Source: Turritopsis dohrnii | Taxonomy: Eukaryota > Cnidaria > Hydrozoa > Anthoathecata > Oceaniidae | Assembly: GCA_027922465.2 (NCBI GenBank) | Contig: BQMF02000067.1 | Location: forward strand, 955,001 to 1,019,000 | Direction of reading: 5' to 3' | Length of the DNA stretch: 64,000 nt | In this document: piece after piece, positions 43,119 through 54,641 of the stretch | Position numbering within the stretch: the first letter of the stretch is position 1 | Layout: every line of letters begins with the position of its first letter | The notes under the pieces: model-generated | Told to the model about the DNA's origin: nothing | Seen by the model: the letters and a program-made list of their open reading frames with translations, nothing else | Databases searched by the model: none | Position numbers and translations under genes: made by a program

Positions 43119-44135
43119 ATGGTCAACTACTTATCACCTTACTGCCAAAACCTGAGCACCATCATCTGGCCAATGACTGAACTTACAAAAGCAGACACAG
43201 TATTCATCTGGTCTTCCACACAACAAGCTGCATTTGAAGATGCCAAAGCACTTATAGCTTCAACACCAGTACTACAATGTTTTGACCCAAAGAAACAAGT
43301 TGTACTTCAAGTTGACGCCAGCGAAAAAGGACTTAAAGGTACCCTTTTACAAAAGAACGATCAAGACCAATTACAGCCAGTAGCCTTCACCTCATGTACC
43401 CTCACAGACACTGAAAAAAGGTACTCACAGATAGAAAAAGAATGCCTAGCCGTTTGCAATGCATTCTCGAAGTTTGATCACTGGCTGTATGGACACCAGA
43501 ACATCGAAGTACATAGTGACCATAAACCCCTTGAAGTCATCATGAAGAAGCCACTCAACCGAGCACCTGCACGACTGCAGAGAATGTTGTCCAGGCTGCA
43601 GAGATACCAGTTCATGTTAGTTTACAAGAAAGGCACCTCACTATTCATAGCGGATACCTTGTCTAGAGCACCACTCAAAAAACTGTCCACAAACAACATC
43701 AATGCTTTTGAAGTCTTCTGTATTGAGACTGAGTCAGAATATCCTCAACATCACATGCAACTCAAAAATGACACTGAGATGAGCATCCTAGCTGCAACGA
43801 AAAATGATCCTATTTTTCAGCGACTCTATGATCTGATTCAGAGATGGTGGCCAAATACGACACAGCAGCTTGACCCTGACCTGAAGCCCTACTGGTACTT
43901 CAGGGATGAATTATCCATCAACAACGGCTTTATATACAAAGGACACTGTACCATGATACCGAATGACCTAACGGGACAAATACTTCAAAAGATACACGCC
44001 AATCATATGGGCACAGCTTCTAACACTAGAAAGGCCAAAAGAAGTGCTTTTCTGGCAAAAGACATTACCAACATGTGTCAGGACTGTCCAGACTGTGCAA
44101 AATACCAAGCATCAGCACCAAAAGAACCCATGTGA
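43119..44135 (+). pseudogene. Gypsy RNase H and integrase zinc-binding domain
   Basis: After a frameshift the gene continues from about 43119: YLSPYCQNLSTIIWPMTELT, VVLQVDASEKGLKGTLLQ (RNase H Asp), YSQIEKECLAVCNAFSKFDH (Glu) and HSDHKPLEVIMKKPL (Asp, with His), then IADTLSRAP. The integrase H2C2 zinc region follows: IHANHMG and CQDCPDCAKYQ. A stop at 44133-44135 ends this frame. RNase H removes the RNA strand. The catalytic residues I can see are kept. Confidence 0.9.
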
Positions 44136-44800
44136 TCACTTCCTGTACCATCACTTCCCTGGCAAATTGTTAGTCAAGATCTTTTTTAATATGAAAGTAG
44201 AGATTATCTAGTCACAGTCTGCCATTTCTCTGACTGGATCGAAGTTGATCTCTTTCCTAACACTCATCCTGCCACTGTTGTCAATCATACTAAGGCACAC
44301 TTCTCACGGTATGGAGTTCCTGAAATATGCCACACTGACAATGATCCACAGTTTATCAGTAGTGAATTCAAGACATTCTCCACACAGTATGGGTTTCATC
44401 ACACTCGCTCTGCCCCCTACCACCCGAAAGGAAATGGCCGTGCCGAAGCTGCTGTCAAAGTTGCCAAAAATATGCTCAAAAAGTCAAAAGACTTCCAAAT
44501 AGCATTACTGAACTACACAACACTCCACAACAAGGGCACATACATTCTCCAGCACAAAAAATGATGAATCGAAGAACCAGAACCTTGCTACCGACTTCAA
44601 AAGTTGCCCTCATGTCTTCACCAGTGGATGTAGCAAATACAACACAGCAAATTCTGAAAAAAAGAAATACAGCCAAAGAGATATACGACCGAACGGCAGG
44701 ACTCCCTCACAACAAACCGGATGTAGAAGCGTACCCTTATGCAAAACCACCCCCCGCAACAACGTGGACAACCATGGACATATGGGAAAATAATTGAAAA
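44136..44800 (+). pseudogene. Gypsy integrase catalytic core and C-terminus
   Basis: The DDE residues can be read across several frames: SQDLF (first Asp), CHTDNDPQFISSEF (second Asp) and HPKGNGRAEAAVK (Glu). Further on, SPAQKMMNRRTRTLLPTS and QQILKKRNTAKEIYDR match the integrase C-terminal part. Stops and shifts at about 44135, 44190 and 44490 make it non-functional. It would insert the cDNA into the host genome. Confidence 0.85.
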
Positions 44801-45148
44801 AGACGACACTTCATATACTTTGAAAACACCTCTCAACACAACCATAAGAAGGAACAGAGTGCACATTAGGCCTGCCACAGCACCATCGCATCTGCTTATC
44901 ATACGTACACCAGTTCTTGTACAACCACCCACAAGAATTATGCCACAACAACCAACGTCAAACACACACACCTCTAAGCAGTCCACCAATAATCTGTTCC
45001 GCCAGAGAAACCAATGTAAATCTGACCCAGACGCCCCAAACACACACAATACCAACAAGACCACAACGAATAATAAAACGTCCGATACAATTTAAGGATT
45101 ATGTCATAGTAGAAGAACATTGTTTATGTAAATTTAGTTAAAGAATTT

Positions 45149-45240
45149 TGTATTATGTTTATATACGCCGGTCACGGCAAAATGAAGCCATGCTTTATGC
45201 AGATCAAATATGGTGTTAATAGATTCGTGACCTCTTTACA
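45149..45240 (+). repeat. Right LTR, 92 bp
   Basis: Same length as the left LTR with five transition differences. AATAAA of the left copy is AATGAA here, so the poly(A) signal is lost in the copy where it would be used. Confidence 0.88.
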
Positions 45241-45666
45241 ACTCCTGCTCCATCTGGACATGCTTCTTGTTCCTTAAAACAGTGTATTTGGTCACCTTCG
45301 CTACCATCAGTGGCTATATTCAAGGTGGATGTTTTAAAAGAGTGAATGATTGTGTTCTTTCGACAATTTACCCCAAGCTTCCATAAACCATTCTACAATT
45401 TTTCTCCTTGGGGGTGGTTCCATGTTTCCGGCGTTGGTGTACTCATGAATGCCAGAGCTAAGCCACTCATCCTAGGACGTTATGTGAGCCTTGAAGGGCT
45501 TGTTCGAAGATATGTCAAGGGCTTGAATGTAAGGAGTGAAACCACCAGGAACAATAACGGAATCAACATTGTAGCTCTTTAACAATGCTTTGACAAGTTG
45601 CCTCATGTAACACTCGAATGAGTCCCAGGCCAGCAAGCACTTGCTGAAGGCCAATTTCTCAAACCT
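45241..45666 (-). pseudogene. pogo-type transposase fragment (interrupted by gypsy)
   Basis: The minus strand reads FSKCLLAWDSFECYM (the Asp of the DDE_1 second motif), VDSVIVPGGFTPYIQALDIS and NKPFKA, then IATDGSEGDQIHCF in another frame. The pattern 'LLxWDxFxxHM ... DVxxVPGGxTxxxQxxDVxxNKPFKA' is that of pogo/Tigger-like transposases. A TTTACAG splice-acceptor-like sequence precedes codon F at 45666. The gypsy LTR starts directly beside it, and the acidic end of the gene is found at 40437-40604 on the other side. Confidence 0.85.
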
Positions 45667-46430
45667 GTAAATTAAAATCAGACATAATTATTTCAATTAT
45701 CTATCATGACAGCCTGCACCTCATTTTTAACTTGAGTAATAAGGACATTGGTAGAAAATAACAGCCAGCGAATAATTATTATATTAAAAAGACGTTAAAT
45801 TTTTATGAAATATACAAAGCTTTTCGTAAGAACAGTTTAGCCATGCGTTTCATTCATACATTTATTTTTTCTTTCATGACCTAAAAGAAAAATATTTTAA
45901 GTGAAGAACATTTACAATACTTAGTACTGCAACCGTATTTAAGAAAACAAAAACATAAGACATTAATAGCTGGAAGACTAAGCATCAAGAATCTTAAACA
46001 TCGTCAATAGATAGCGATATTTGATTACTGAAACGTAATCAAACATTGAAATTCATATACGAAACTTACTTACGCATGTTTCTTTACTGAAAATTGTGAA
46101 TATTTACAACCCTACTGACCTCAATATAAATTTCAAATAAATAACATCTCACAATTTAACATTTATCACATTTATTGCATCTACAATTGAAACTTCACGA
46201 ATATCATATGATATCCAATGATTTCTAATGGGAATATCTAACTAAATGAACTTACACGGTTTAAACAAAGAGAGAGAAAAAGAGAAGGTTCTGAAATAGG
46301 GAATAAACTTGGAAAAAAATCTAAGTAATGACTACAGGAAAGTTAACAGCTGCTACATGCTGTTGTCAGAAATTTTATGTACAGAACGACCTTGACTTCA
46401 CTTAAGTTAACTTTCCTGCTCCTCCTCTTC
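45667..46430. other. AT-rich interval without a gene
   Basis: No feature was recognised. It could be intron sequence of the pogo gene, if the acceptor at 45666 is real. Confidence 0.4.
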
Positions 46431-46690
46431 CTCTAAATTACATTGATACTGAGGTTTAATCAGTTCAAGAGGAACTTTACTGGAAGGACCTCTCAGTACA
46501 TGCTCGCCATAGATGTAATTAACTTTGCGAGCGCGATCACTTTCACGACATCGATACGCCAAATGACGGTCCCTTTAATTTTATTCCCAAACTCATCCTC
46601 CTCTATATCACTCATCAACTCTGGAGGAATGAACTTCCAGGTCTCGTCGTCCCCCTATTTGCTTCTATAACTCTTAAAGGTTGCGTCTGA
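46431..46690 (-). pseudogene. Unrecognised coding fragment
   Basis: The minus strand reads WKFIPPELMSDIEEDEFGN and then, in another frame, RARKVNYIYGEHVLRGPSSK and LELIKPQYQCNLEEEEE before a stop. The acidic tail and clean codons suggest the end of a real gene that has shifted frame once. No motif identifies it. Confidence 0.3.
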
Positions 46691-46691
46691 T

Positions 46692-47027
46692 TTGATGATG
46701 CTTAGAGTCAATGTACCAACTCTTGCTGCTCTGGATCCCAATTATGAAGAGAAATTGGTACAGAAAACTGTTAACAACTATTTAAAGCAGAAACGTTACA
46801 ACAAAACCAAGTCTAGTGCCTCAAGTATACAGTGGAAAAGTCGTGATGTTACCAAACTTGAAAATTTATTTCTTCCTCAAAAAAGAATTCAGGTCAGTGA
46901 AAACATTCTTCTACTTGATGAAGGATATTTGAATATCAGCTATTCAGAGTTGTCCAGTAATGAATCAAGCGATAATGAACATGATTCATCATGCGATGAT
47001 GAACAACAAGATTTTCTTGTAATGTAA
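46692..47027 (+). CDS. Unrecognised 111-residue frame
   Basis: An open frame ends at 47027 with a Lys-rich middle (VNNYLKQKRYNKTKSSAS) and an acidic Ser/Asp-rich end (SYSELSSNESSDNEHDSS). AATAAA lies about 75 bases downstream. It might be a last exon or a fragment of an element gene. The start (MMMLRVN) is only the first methionine. Confidence 0.3.
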   Translation: MMMLRVNVPTLAALDPNYEEKLVQKTVNNYLKQKRYNKTKSSASSIQWKSRDVTKLENLFLPQKRIQVSENILLLDEGYLNISYSELSSNESSDNEHDSSCDDEQQDFLVM

Positions 47028-48516
47028 TGTTATTTTTACGGCTGTTATATTATTGTTCCTTAACAACATGTTTAAATCGTTTCTAACCCAGTAAGATGTT
47101 CAATAAAAAGTCAAGCTCATTTATTTTTTTATTCCACATTCTCCCAGGCTATATATAAATAGAATTTCACTCTCACAATAAAGAAAAATCTTCAGTATGT
47201 TAAGGCAGCAACGTCAAATTTTCTAAAATCCTAATTGACAAAGATTCATTTTCCATTGGTGAGATTGGTTAACCTCTATATATTTAATAAGCGTTACAAC
47301 AACAAAGATGAGAACCAGTCTTAGAAAGACACTATAGTGCATTCTCGTAACTAAACGAACAATGATAGGGTTCAAATAGTTATCACGCGATGAAGAAGTA
47401 TTAATAGAACACCAGCTTCATGTGAAAACGATTTCTTCATTTTACTAAAGCTAGGGCGACACGAGGGACTTTATTTATTTTTCTTTCTTTTCATTCATTT
47501 GAATTGCTATGGAAAGAAAAGAAAGAATTTTAATTCCCAACTGGAGTATGAATGCGCCTTAACTTTTACATTATTGAAACCACAAGTAAAACCAATTAGA
47601 TTTTATACACATCATTGGAACTTTATTTGAGAAGTGGTGAAGTATAAAGAGAAAGGCAATCAGTCTCCTATGTTTGGGGTTCACAGGTTAAATCGTCCCC
47701 CTTGCTTCACTTATCCTTCGTCTGATGTCTGAACGCTATTTCAAGACTTGTGAAACCCCCTAAAAAATTAAATAACATCGCACATGCAAAACTGAAGAAT
47801 CACATCCTATCGCACGTGCAAATGTGATCTCTATGTATTTAATGTCCTTATTTTCGTTATCGTTACCATCGTTACTGTATCGTTACCGCTAACTTAAATT
47901 TACGGAAACGACTTTACGTTCCATCGTTTCCGTGAGTATTAAATGACGGTAACGATAGTTCGTTTCCCATAACAATGGAAATTTCCAGGCCTGTTTCCAC
48001 CTTCTAAATAGTGTTCTTAGCTTGAGAAATAAGTGCAAAAACTGATATAAAAATGAATTTGAGTAACTCAGGCAGCAATACTTTGGTAATTCAATCGATT
48101 CTCTGTGGAAACAATCTTGAGATTGAATCCATGAAGTCATCATGTCAAGCTGGTCATCGTTTAACCCTCCCTTCATAAAATGCTGCTGCAGTTGGTTATA
48201 TCTAACATTGTCACTATTACATCTATAATAAATAGTTGGTAATAAAAATTTTTGCGGTTACTACAATTAAAGCTTTAAAACAGGATTTTTATTTCGCAAA
48301 GGTGGCGCAACAGTGTAACCGATCGTGTTACAGACTACAGATACTTGTTTTCCATCGCGTACTAGTTGATAGAATTTCTTTAATTGCTTCAAAATGTCAT
48401 TGAAGTCTGAAAAACCCAAGGTGGAACTGCTGCAATCTTTTTTCCTATATCATTTAAATCACGGTATTTATCATCAGCACCTTTGATTTTAGGGACAGTT
48501 TTTCCTTTTTGAATTT
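47028..48516. other. Interval with no confident gene
   Basis: It contains a run of CGTTACC/CGTTACT-type repeats in both orientations at 47855-47960 (for example CGTTATCGTTACCATCGTTA) and a minus frame at 48176-47889 without motifs. It may be the decayed 3' part of the MULE. Confidence 0.4.
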
Positions 48517-49499
48517 TCATAGGGGATGATGAAATTGAAAGATTGCAATCAAACAATCTGTGATTAGCCTTGAAGTGCTGTAGTGTTTGCTGAAGTGCTT
48601 GTATTCGCAGTTGTTAAGTGTTGTCACAACCATTGCACCTTTTGAAGCAAATCTTCCTGACATTTCATCAACTTGCTGAATTATGTTGCAATATTGAGCA
48701 TACTTAAACTGCTCTGCTACTAGTTTAAATGCATATGGAGTCAAACAAGAAGCATATTTTGTCAAACTGGATCACAGGTATTTTCTGAAACAGTGTCACA
48801 GCTCTATGATCCCTTTCAATATTCAAGGTATTAATACATTTGAGCATGTCCTCGAAAAATTGAACAATACCAGAATATATTGTGATGACGGTCTTGAATT
48901 TTTATTTAGTAGATTCTACCCTGTTATTGGTTCTTTGCATTAAATTTTTATCTTGCCCTTTCAAGTCTTCCACCCATTCTTTTCTAATCAGGTGCCAGTT
49001 GTTGTCGAAATAAGAAATAACTGATTGAATTTTTGTTTTCTTTAGTTCTTGGTAATGTTCTTGGTACTGTTTTTCATTTTCCACATACACCATTTTGTTT
49101 TTTATCTCCAATGACTGAATCATCTGTGTTATTTACGATTGAAATAATTATTAGTAGTATGCTTAAAGGAAAAGGTTATATTACCTGCGCTTCAGTAATT
49201 CCCATCTTCAATGTTGTCACTTCACGTTTGAATATTCATAACGAGTGAAATAGACACAGTTAAATACATGCCTGAGGAAATTGTGCCTTTAAAGTTTCTC
49301 TTTCAGTCATATCTTTATCAATTACGATTACTTCCACTTTATTATGATTGGAATTGTGGTTTTTGAAACAAAGCGACATTCTTTCAATAGTTTCTTTGTC
49401 TTCATTCATGACAATTTCACTCTCTCCATTGCCATCTACGCTTATTAATAGATAAACAGGCATTCTTAAGTCATTCAACTTGTATGTTGCGTCTATCAT
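48517..49499 (-). pseudogene. MULE-type transposase, ZSWIM-like
   Basis: Minus-strand pieces line up in order. The first is IDATYKLNDLRMPVYLLISV (first catalytic Asp) with VIVIDKDMTERETLKAQFPQ (second Asp). Then come SVISYFDNNWHLIRKEWVED and NLMQRTNNRVEST, and then YASCLTPYAFKLVAEQFKYA. This is the MULE transposase core as found in ZSWIM1/3-like proteins. Gaps, a stop and frame changes between 48765 and 49260 show it is broken. The C-terminal SWIM zinc finger was not found. It could be a transposon relic or a decayed domesticated paralogue. Confidence 0.75.
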
Positions 49500-49559
49500 T
49501 AACTACTACACATGTTTTCTTCATTTGTCCATCTTGGTGGTAGATGCCCAGCTGGCAAA

Positions 49560-49765
49560 AAGTTTTTTTAATAGGTTTTTGAAGCGGTTTTTAAGAGGTT
49601 TTTTTTATGTCTCAAATGTCCGCTTTCGAAACCTCTTTTGAAAAACCTCTTTAAAACCTCTTCCTAATTCCTCTTAAAAACCTCGAAAACATTTTAAAAG
49701 CTTCTTTTCGAAAACGTTTTAAAAACGTCTTTCTTTCAGATCTTAAAAACCTCTTCGATCGGTAT
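49560..49765. repeat. Repeats of AAAACCTCTT in both orientations
   Basis: AAGAGGTTTTT-type units at 49563-49605 are followed by about six AAAACCTCTT-type units at 49630-49762. The two halves form an imperfect inverted repeat. Confidence 0.65.
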
Positions 49766-51193
49766 TGCATTCTTTCTAAAATTCCATTCAAAATACTTCT
49801 GATCAAAAGCCTCTGTAATACGATAGGCAAATTACGTCTGATGAGTAATCCAACGATGTTTCCGATTTATTGAAGATCTGAAGTGAAAACAGCGTATCAA
49901 TTGGTATAAATTTAATACTTAGCTTCATTAGATACAATTATTTCAACAATAAATAAAATCAACGTACATCATAAATCTATTTACATCTTATATACATCAT
50001 ATACATCTCATTCTTGTAACAGGCTTAGCTTTTTACTTTTGGTATTTATTCAAAAATTTAAATTAATTGCTGTATATAATTGGGAAATGAAATGAATAAA
50101 GACGTTTTCATAAATTACGTCAAACTTCTTGGAAATCTTTATAAATTGGAACCAATTTTATGAGAACAATTTAGAGATGAGACTTTTCGAACATCAATTT
50201 CAAACTCAACCCAATCCAACTAATCAACTTCCTATTCACTGCATAATGACTATGACAAAAACAATAAATAAACTTCAAATAAAATTTCTAAAGTAAAGTT
50301 CTTATGAAAAACTTCATGGAAAATAAGAACATTTTGAGGCAAAGTTTACTTCCAGCCAGTGGCACATTAGTTAAAAAATCTCATTAAAGGAGCACATTTC
50401 TGAAGAAATAAACACAGGGTCGACGGAGCAAATTTAAGTTGGTGGTGCTGATGATTTAGTTATATTATAAATTATAAATTATGTTATAAATTATTAACAC
50501 TATTTACATTCCGCCCATTACCACTTTTTTGGCCAGGGGCATTCTTTAATTTATTAGACATCCAGGTCCGTATGTCCTTCTCCGTTGAGCCTGCATACAA
50601 TTGACTTTATAGTTACTTTAGTAACTTTATTTCCAGCCAAAATGCTTAAGTGTACCTACCAACAATCACACGGTATGTGCGCGTTTCTGCCAGTCCAAAC
50701 TTGTTGTTTCCTCCTTGCAAATTGCACTTGGAGAGAAAGTTAACTGTGCATAGACTAAATAAAGGAGTTTCTTTAAACAAAATAGGAAAAATGAAGAGAA
50801 TTTGCATAAATTACGAAGGGAATAAAGGGAAAAGGGAAAGGGAATAAATGAAGAGAATGAAGAGAATCTGCATTTTTAACATTTTTAACTTTGCTTACCC
50901 ACTGTAAAATTTCTTTTTTCTTCATTTTATTATTTTTCGTTTATACAGGATTGGCATTAATAGTAGCATTTTAATAAGCTGAAGCTTTGTATCCTGTTTT
51001 ATTTAGCTATATTTTATATAGCTAATAATAATAATAAAAGGAATTTGAGGGACATACCAATTTATTATTTGCTTGATGGCGTCTTGATAGTCTGTGCCAC
51101 TGACTTATTTAAGTTGTCTTATCTGTAAACAATTGAAAACAAAAATTTGAACAAGTATGAACCATAACATTTTGTAAATATTCACCAGTGCTT
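49766..51193. other. AT-rich interval without a gene
   Basis: Only short frames were seen. Repeated TATAAATTATAAATT motifs occur near 50463-50495. Confidence 0.5.
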
Positions 51194-52320
51194 TTACACT
51201 TGTATGGTTACCATCTCCAAACGCTTTTCTTCATTTGCAAGAATTGCTTCTTGCTGCAACATGTCATCAATTGAGCTAAGGGCTGTTATAACCAGCTGAT
51301 TTTCATTGGTGCTGAATCCCTTCAAACTTTTTACCTCCTGTTGAAGGTTAAAAATTGCCTTTCCAGGCCGGACCTTTGTTGTGCGTGCAAGGCATCAACT
51401 TTATCTAGGATGCAGAATTCATTAAAATTACATGTTCAAAAAACACATTCATAGAAACAAAAAAAATTTTCACGAGAGAGAACTATACACACTCAGCATG
51501 TCTTTGATGCATGCGCAGTGGTTCTTACATCTGAAGTAGAAAGAAATTATGCATCTACATGACAAAGTACTTAACAGTTTGTAGAATTATAACATGTCCA
51601 TGATTATAATAAGAAAATTACCCTGATAGTGTTATATTAGGATTTTCTGTACGGATTCTTTTAGTTGGATTACTCCTAATGTTGAAGAGAGCAGAGTCTT
51701 ACGAATTATATCATAAATTTGAAAATTGATTGGGAAAAATACGGAAGAAAATAACTAACGTTATATTATCTTGCATGCGTTTATGTTGAACTGAGTGATA
51801 ATTATTGATTGATGGTCTATTAAATAAAGCACGAAAATAATTAATGTAATAAGATAATATCATCTTTAAACCAGGCTATACTTGTGAGGAAAACTCCAAT
51901 TCAAACAAACTAATACTTACTTTGTTTTAGGAAGAGGAAGAGGTGCTAGTGGAAATGCTTCAAATCCAGAGTCTAACATCTGTTCCTCATCAACATCATC
52001 TTGAAAATCCTGCTCATTATCAGAGTCATTATCTGTGGCACTTTCCACAGCTTGACACTCAGATATGTTATTTATGTCACGTCATGATAACTTAGAAAAT
52101 ATGGATGACATGCTACAAGGAAGATAGACTTAAGAATGACGCATCCCTCAATGACATGCCAGTCTGCTTTTGGTGGTTTGCATATCCTGTACCACTTCCC
52201 CTGTTTTGCTAAATTCCGTGGCCAATAAAGGGAACCACCAGCAACCAAACATCTTGGGACCACAGACATGTGCTTTTTCCCTTTTTCGATGTACACAACG
52301 CAACAGTACATCCTAGAATA
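51194..52320 (-). pseudogene. Decayed spliced gene, three exon-like segments
   Basis: Three minus-strand segments have splice signals. Segment 1 (about 52315-52120) follows TTCTAG and reads CVVYIEKGKKHMSVVPRCLV, then GGSLYWPRNLAKQGKWYRIC. Segment 2 (about 52075-51922) is acidic (ESATDNDSDNEQDFQDDVDE) and is followed by GTAAGT, a perfect donor. Segment 3 (about 51407-51194) follows CATCCTAG and reads LDKVDALHAQQ, then QQEVKSLKGFSTNENQLVIT, and ends in LANEEKRLEMVTIQV with TAA at 51194. One stop and one frameshift occur. 'YWP' plus an acidic linker plus a C-terminal helix recalls uncharacterised transposon-associated proteins; no function is assigned. Confidence 0.45.
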
Positions 52321-52859
52321 ATTGCCTTACAAGAGAGCAAAGTAATTGGACACAAGGAAAAAAGATATAAATAACAGTTCTGGATTTTTTTAGCGTTTCT
52401 AAGATTACACTCTCATAACATATTCAAAAATCAACAAAAATATTCTAAATATTTTAACATATTCTAGTGAAAAACACATACAGACCAATCATTCATTATG
52501 TATCATTCATATTGTTAATACCGTAAATACACTAATAAATGCCAATGATAAAAGTTCTAAAATTTAATTAACGCCAAGGGCATGAACATTACGGTATTAT
52601 CGAATGAAAACGATGAAAACAATAAAAACATTTGAATAAATGAGGCAAACCTACCCTCGCTACCTCAAATGCAATCGTTACACGTGTAAAATTTTGTCAG
52701 ACTATTGGAGAATGCTTATAATGTTTTTATTTCTATTTAATTAATTTATTCATTCATCTATTGATTGTCCTATCCTTTATTTACTTTATTTTAATTTTGT
52801 GCTTATATAGGAAAAATAATAGAGAAAGTTCAGAGAAACAGCGGAGCAGAATTTTTTTT

Positions 52860-52896
<37 letters not shown>

Positions 52897-53494
52897 GGGG
52901 GAGAGGGGGTGATAAGGGTCAAGAAATTTTCCTATTTTTAAGTAAAACATATTCTAAAAATCTCAATTATATGCATAAATTACTGTTTACGACAAAATTA
53001 TTGAGGCTGTAGCCCCCTCAGCCACTCTGCTCTGCAGTCTCTGAAGTTATTAGAAAAAGGCAATGTGGACCTTTTAACTGAACTTTATGCATTACTGTTA
53101 AATGATGTGAAACTTAACACATGCAATATGGGTATATTACGAAATTGGTTATCATTAAGGTGAAAAAAACAATTTCGGAAATTTTTATATATATACTTAA
53201 ATATTCTAGATAGAAATTATACTTTTGTGGAAAACCTAAAAACGCTAATTTCTATCCTGTCTATCTGTCAGGACGCACAATTTGAATCCTGTACACCTAA
53301 CATACACCTAACAAAAATGATAAAAACCTAGCATGACTGGTTTAATAAGTTATCACTAGCCCCTAACAGAAATGAGAAAAAGTATGGTATCAAATAGCTA
53401 CACAGCATTTTTTACATTCGTGAAAAAGTAATTTAAAGTAAGTAATTTCGTAATAGACCCATGTACATGTAGTAAAAATAAAAACAAATATCAT
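52321..53494. other. AT-rich interval without a gene
   Basis: The only feature is the homopolymer tract T12AG31 at 52852-52895. No coding region was recognised. Confidence 0.5.
52865..52895. repeat. G31 homopolymer
   Basis: Thirty-one G in a row follow a T run and precede AGGGGGAGAGGGGG. It is capable of forming a quadruplex, and a run of this length may also be a sequencing or assembly weak point. Confidence 0.85.
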
Positions 53495-54455
53495 TTATTC
53501 ATAATGATATTTGTGTAAAAGAGGTAATAAAAGTAGTCCATTTTTAAAGGGCATGGCTACCAGTTTCGTTTTAATGGATGCATATGAAACAGTTACAACT
53601 GATCTCTTGACTGTTCCATTGTGACAAAAGTGTATGCCAAGTCTTCTCGAATCTACAGGATCTTCGTAAAATGATTGCAAATATTTTGGCTTGATTGCAG
53701 AACACTGAAATTGATTTTCTTTTAGAACATTAATTATTTCACATATGTTACCATCAAGACTCAAGAAAAAGCTATCTTTCTTGTTATTAGAAAATTTATT
53801 GGATTGCTTTTCCTGAAACTTGATACCCTTTCTTTCTTGAAGACGCTTGGTGATCTGAGAAATTGGGTTATTGCTATTTCTAACCATTTGTTTCAGGCTT
53901 TGCATATAGTTCTCGAATTTAAAGGCAGAAATATCAATAAAAGAAACTCTGTGGCCTTCCAATAACAAAGATCATCTAGTGAGCATGGTTGCCGATTAAA
54001 ATTTGATGGTAATTTTAGCTGCAGTAGTCTATTGGAGATTAATGACTTCTGTTGGTTTGAGAGTCGAAAAACTTTAGGACCTGTTGTCAAAAACACCAGC
54101 ATTCCTTTGGCAACACCAAGTAATACAGAGTGCATGTAATCAATGGAAAATTCATGTATATAGTCAATGTTCAAGGTGGTAAGTGGAGACAAGTCTTTTT
54201 GATGGGTATCTTTATACTGAAAGTTATTAAAACTATCCTTCAATCTTGGTGCTGCTTTCTCACGATTATAATTATGGTTCTGTTTTCTTTTTACATTTTA
54301 GGTATGAACCAGCTGGAGCATCACAGACAATGGCTTTTAGCTTGCAATTATACTTGACATTAAAAATTTCTAGACCATCAGTTGTTAAAGTTTGGATTTC
54401 CTTGATGAAATCTTGAAGAAACTCATTAACTGATTTTGGTTTGTTGTATTCATAA
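53495..54455 (-). pseudogene. CMC (EnSpm-like) transposase fragment
   Basis: The minus strand reads KPKSVNEFLQDFIKEIQTL and KLKAIVCDAPAGSYLKCK, then, in further frames, FSIDYMHSVLLGVAKGML, GPKVFRLSNQQKSLISNRLL and LDDLCYWKATEF, and SAFKFENYMQSLKQMVRN. The blocks 'CDAPAxxxLK', 'DYMHxVxLGV' and 'KFENYxQxLKxxVR' are in the order found in animal CMC/EnSpm-like transposases. At least two frameshifts separate them. No terminal repeats were identified. Confidence 0.75.
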
Positions 54456-54511
54456 TGCCATTTAGTATTTCAATAAAAAGGTTTTTTTAAAATATCAACA
54501 TATATTTATTG

Positions 54512-54556
54512 TTTTCCAACAAAGCTTTTCGGACTAATCCATCTTTAGGTTAAAAT
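54512..54556 (-). ncRNA. Degenerate hammerhead-like sequence
   Basis: On the minus strand, AAC-CTAAAGA-TGGA-TTAG-TCC-GAAA-AGCT-TT-GTT has the hammerhead layout. Stem I AAC pairs with GTT, with outer TTTT/AAAA past a GG bulge. Stem II is GGA/TCC, GAAA is intact and stem III is a palindrome AGCT. The core should be CUGANGA; here the G is A (CTAAAGA), so it is probably inactive. It lies downstream of a Penelope-type GIY-YIG domain on the same strand, which fits a Penelope terminus. Confidence 0.45.
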
Positions 54557-54641
54557 ATTGTTTAAAAAGAACTAGTTTCAAATTTATACGCCACTTACAT
54601 AATTACACTTGATTGGTCTATTACCAATAAAATAGAATACC

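Larger units (their letters stand above)
40605..45240 (+). mobile_element. Ty3/gypsy LTR retrotransposon (Mag-like)
   Basis: Two 92-bp direct repeats (40605-40696 and 45149-45240) bound a primer-binding site, gag, protease, reverse transcriptase, RNase H and integrase in gypsy order. The repeats start TG and end CA. They differ at five positions, all transitions (about 95% identical). The coding region has several stops and shifts. It lies inside a pogo transposase gene. A 5-bp target duplication is only tentative (ACACC / ACTCC with extra bases on the left). Confidence 0.92.

Noticed and set aside
44618..45064. Minus-strand Cys/Val-rich frame of 148 residues
   Set aside because: It overlaps gypsy integrase and its tail in the opposite sense; codon content mirrors the plus-strand gene and no motif is seen.
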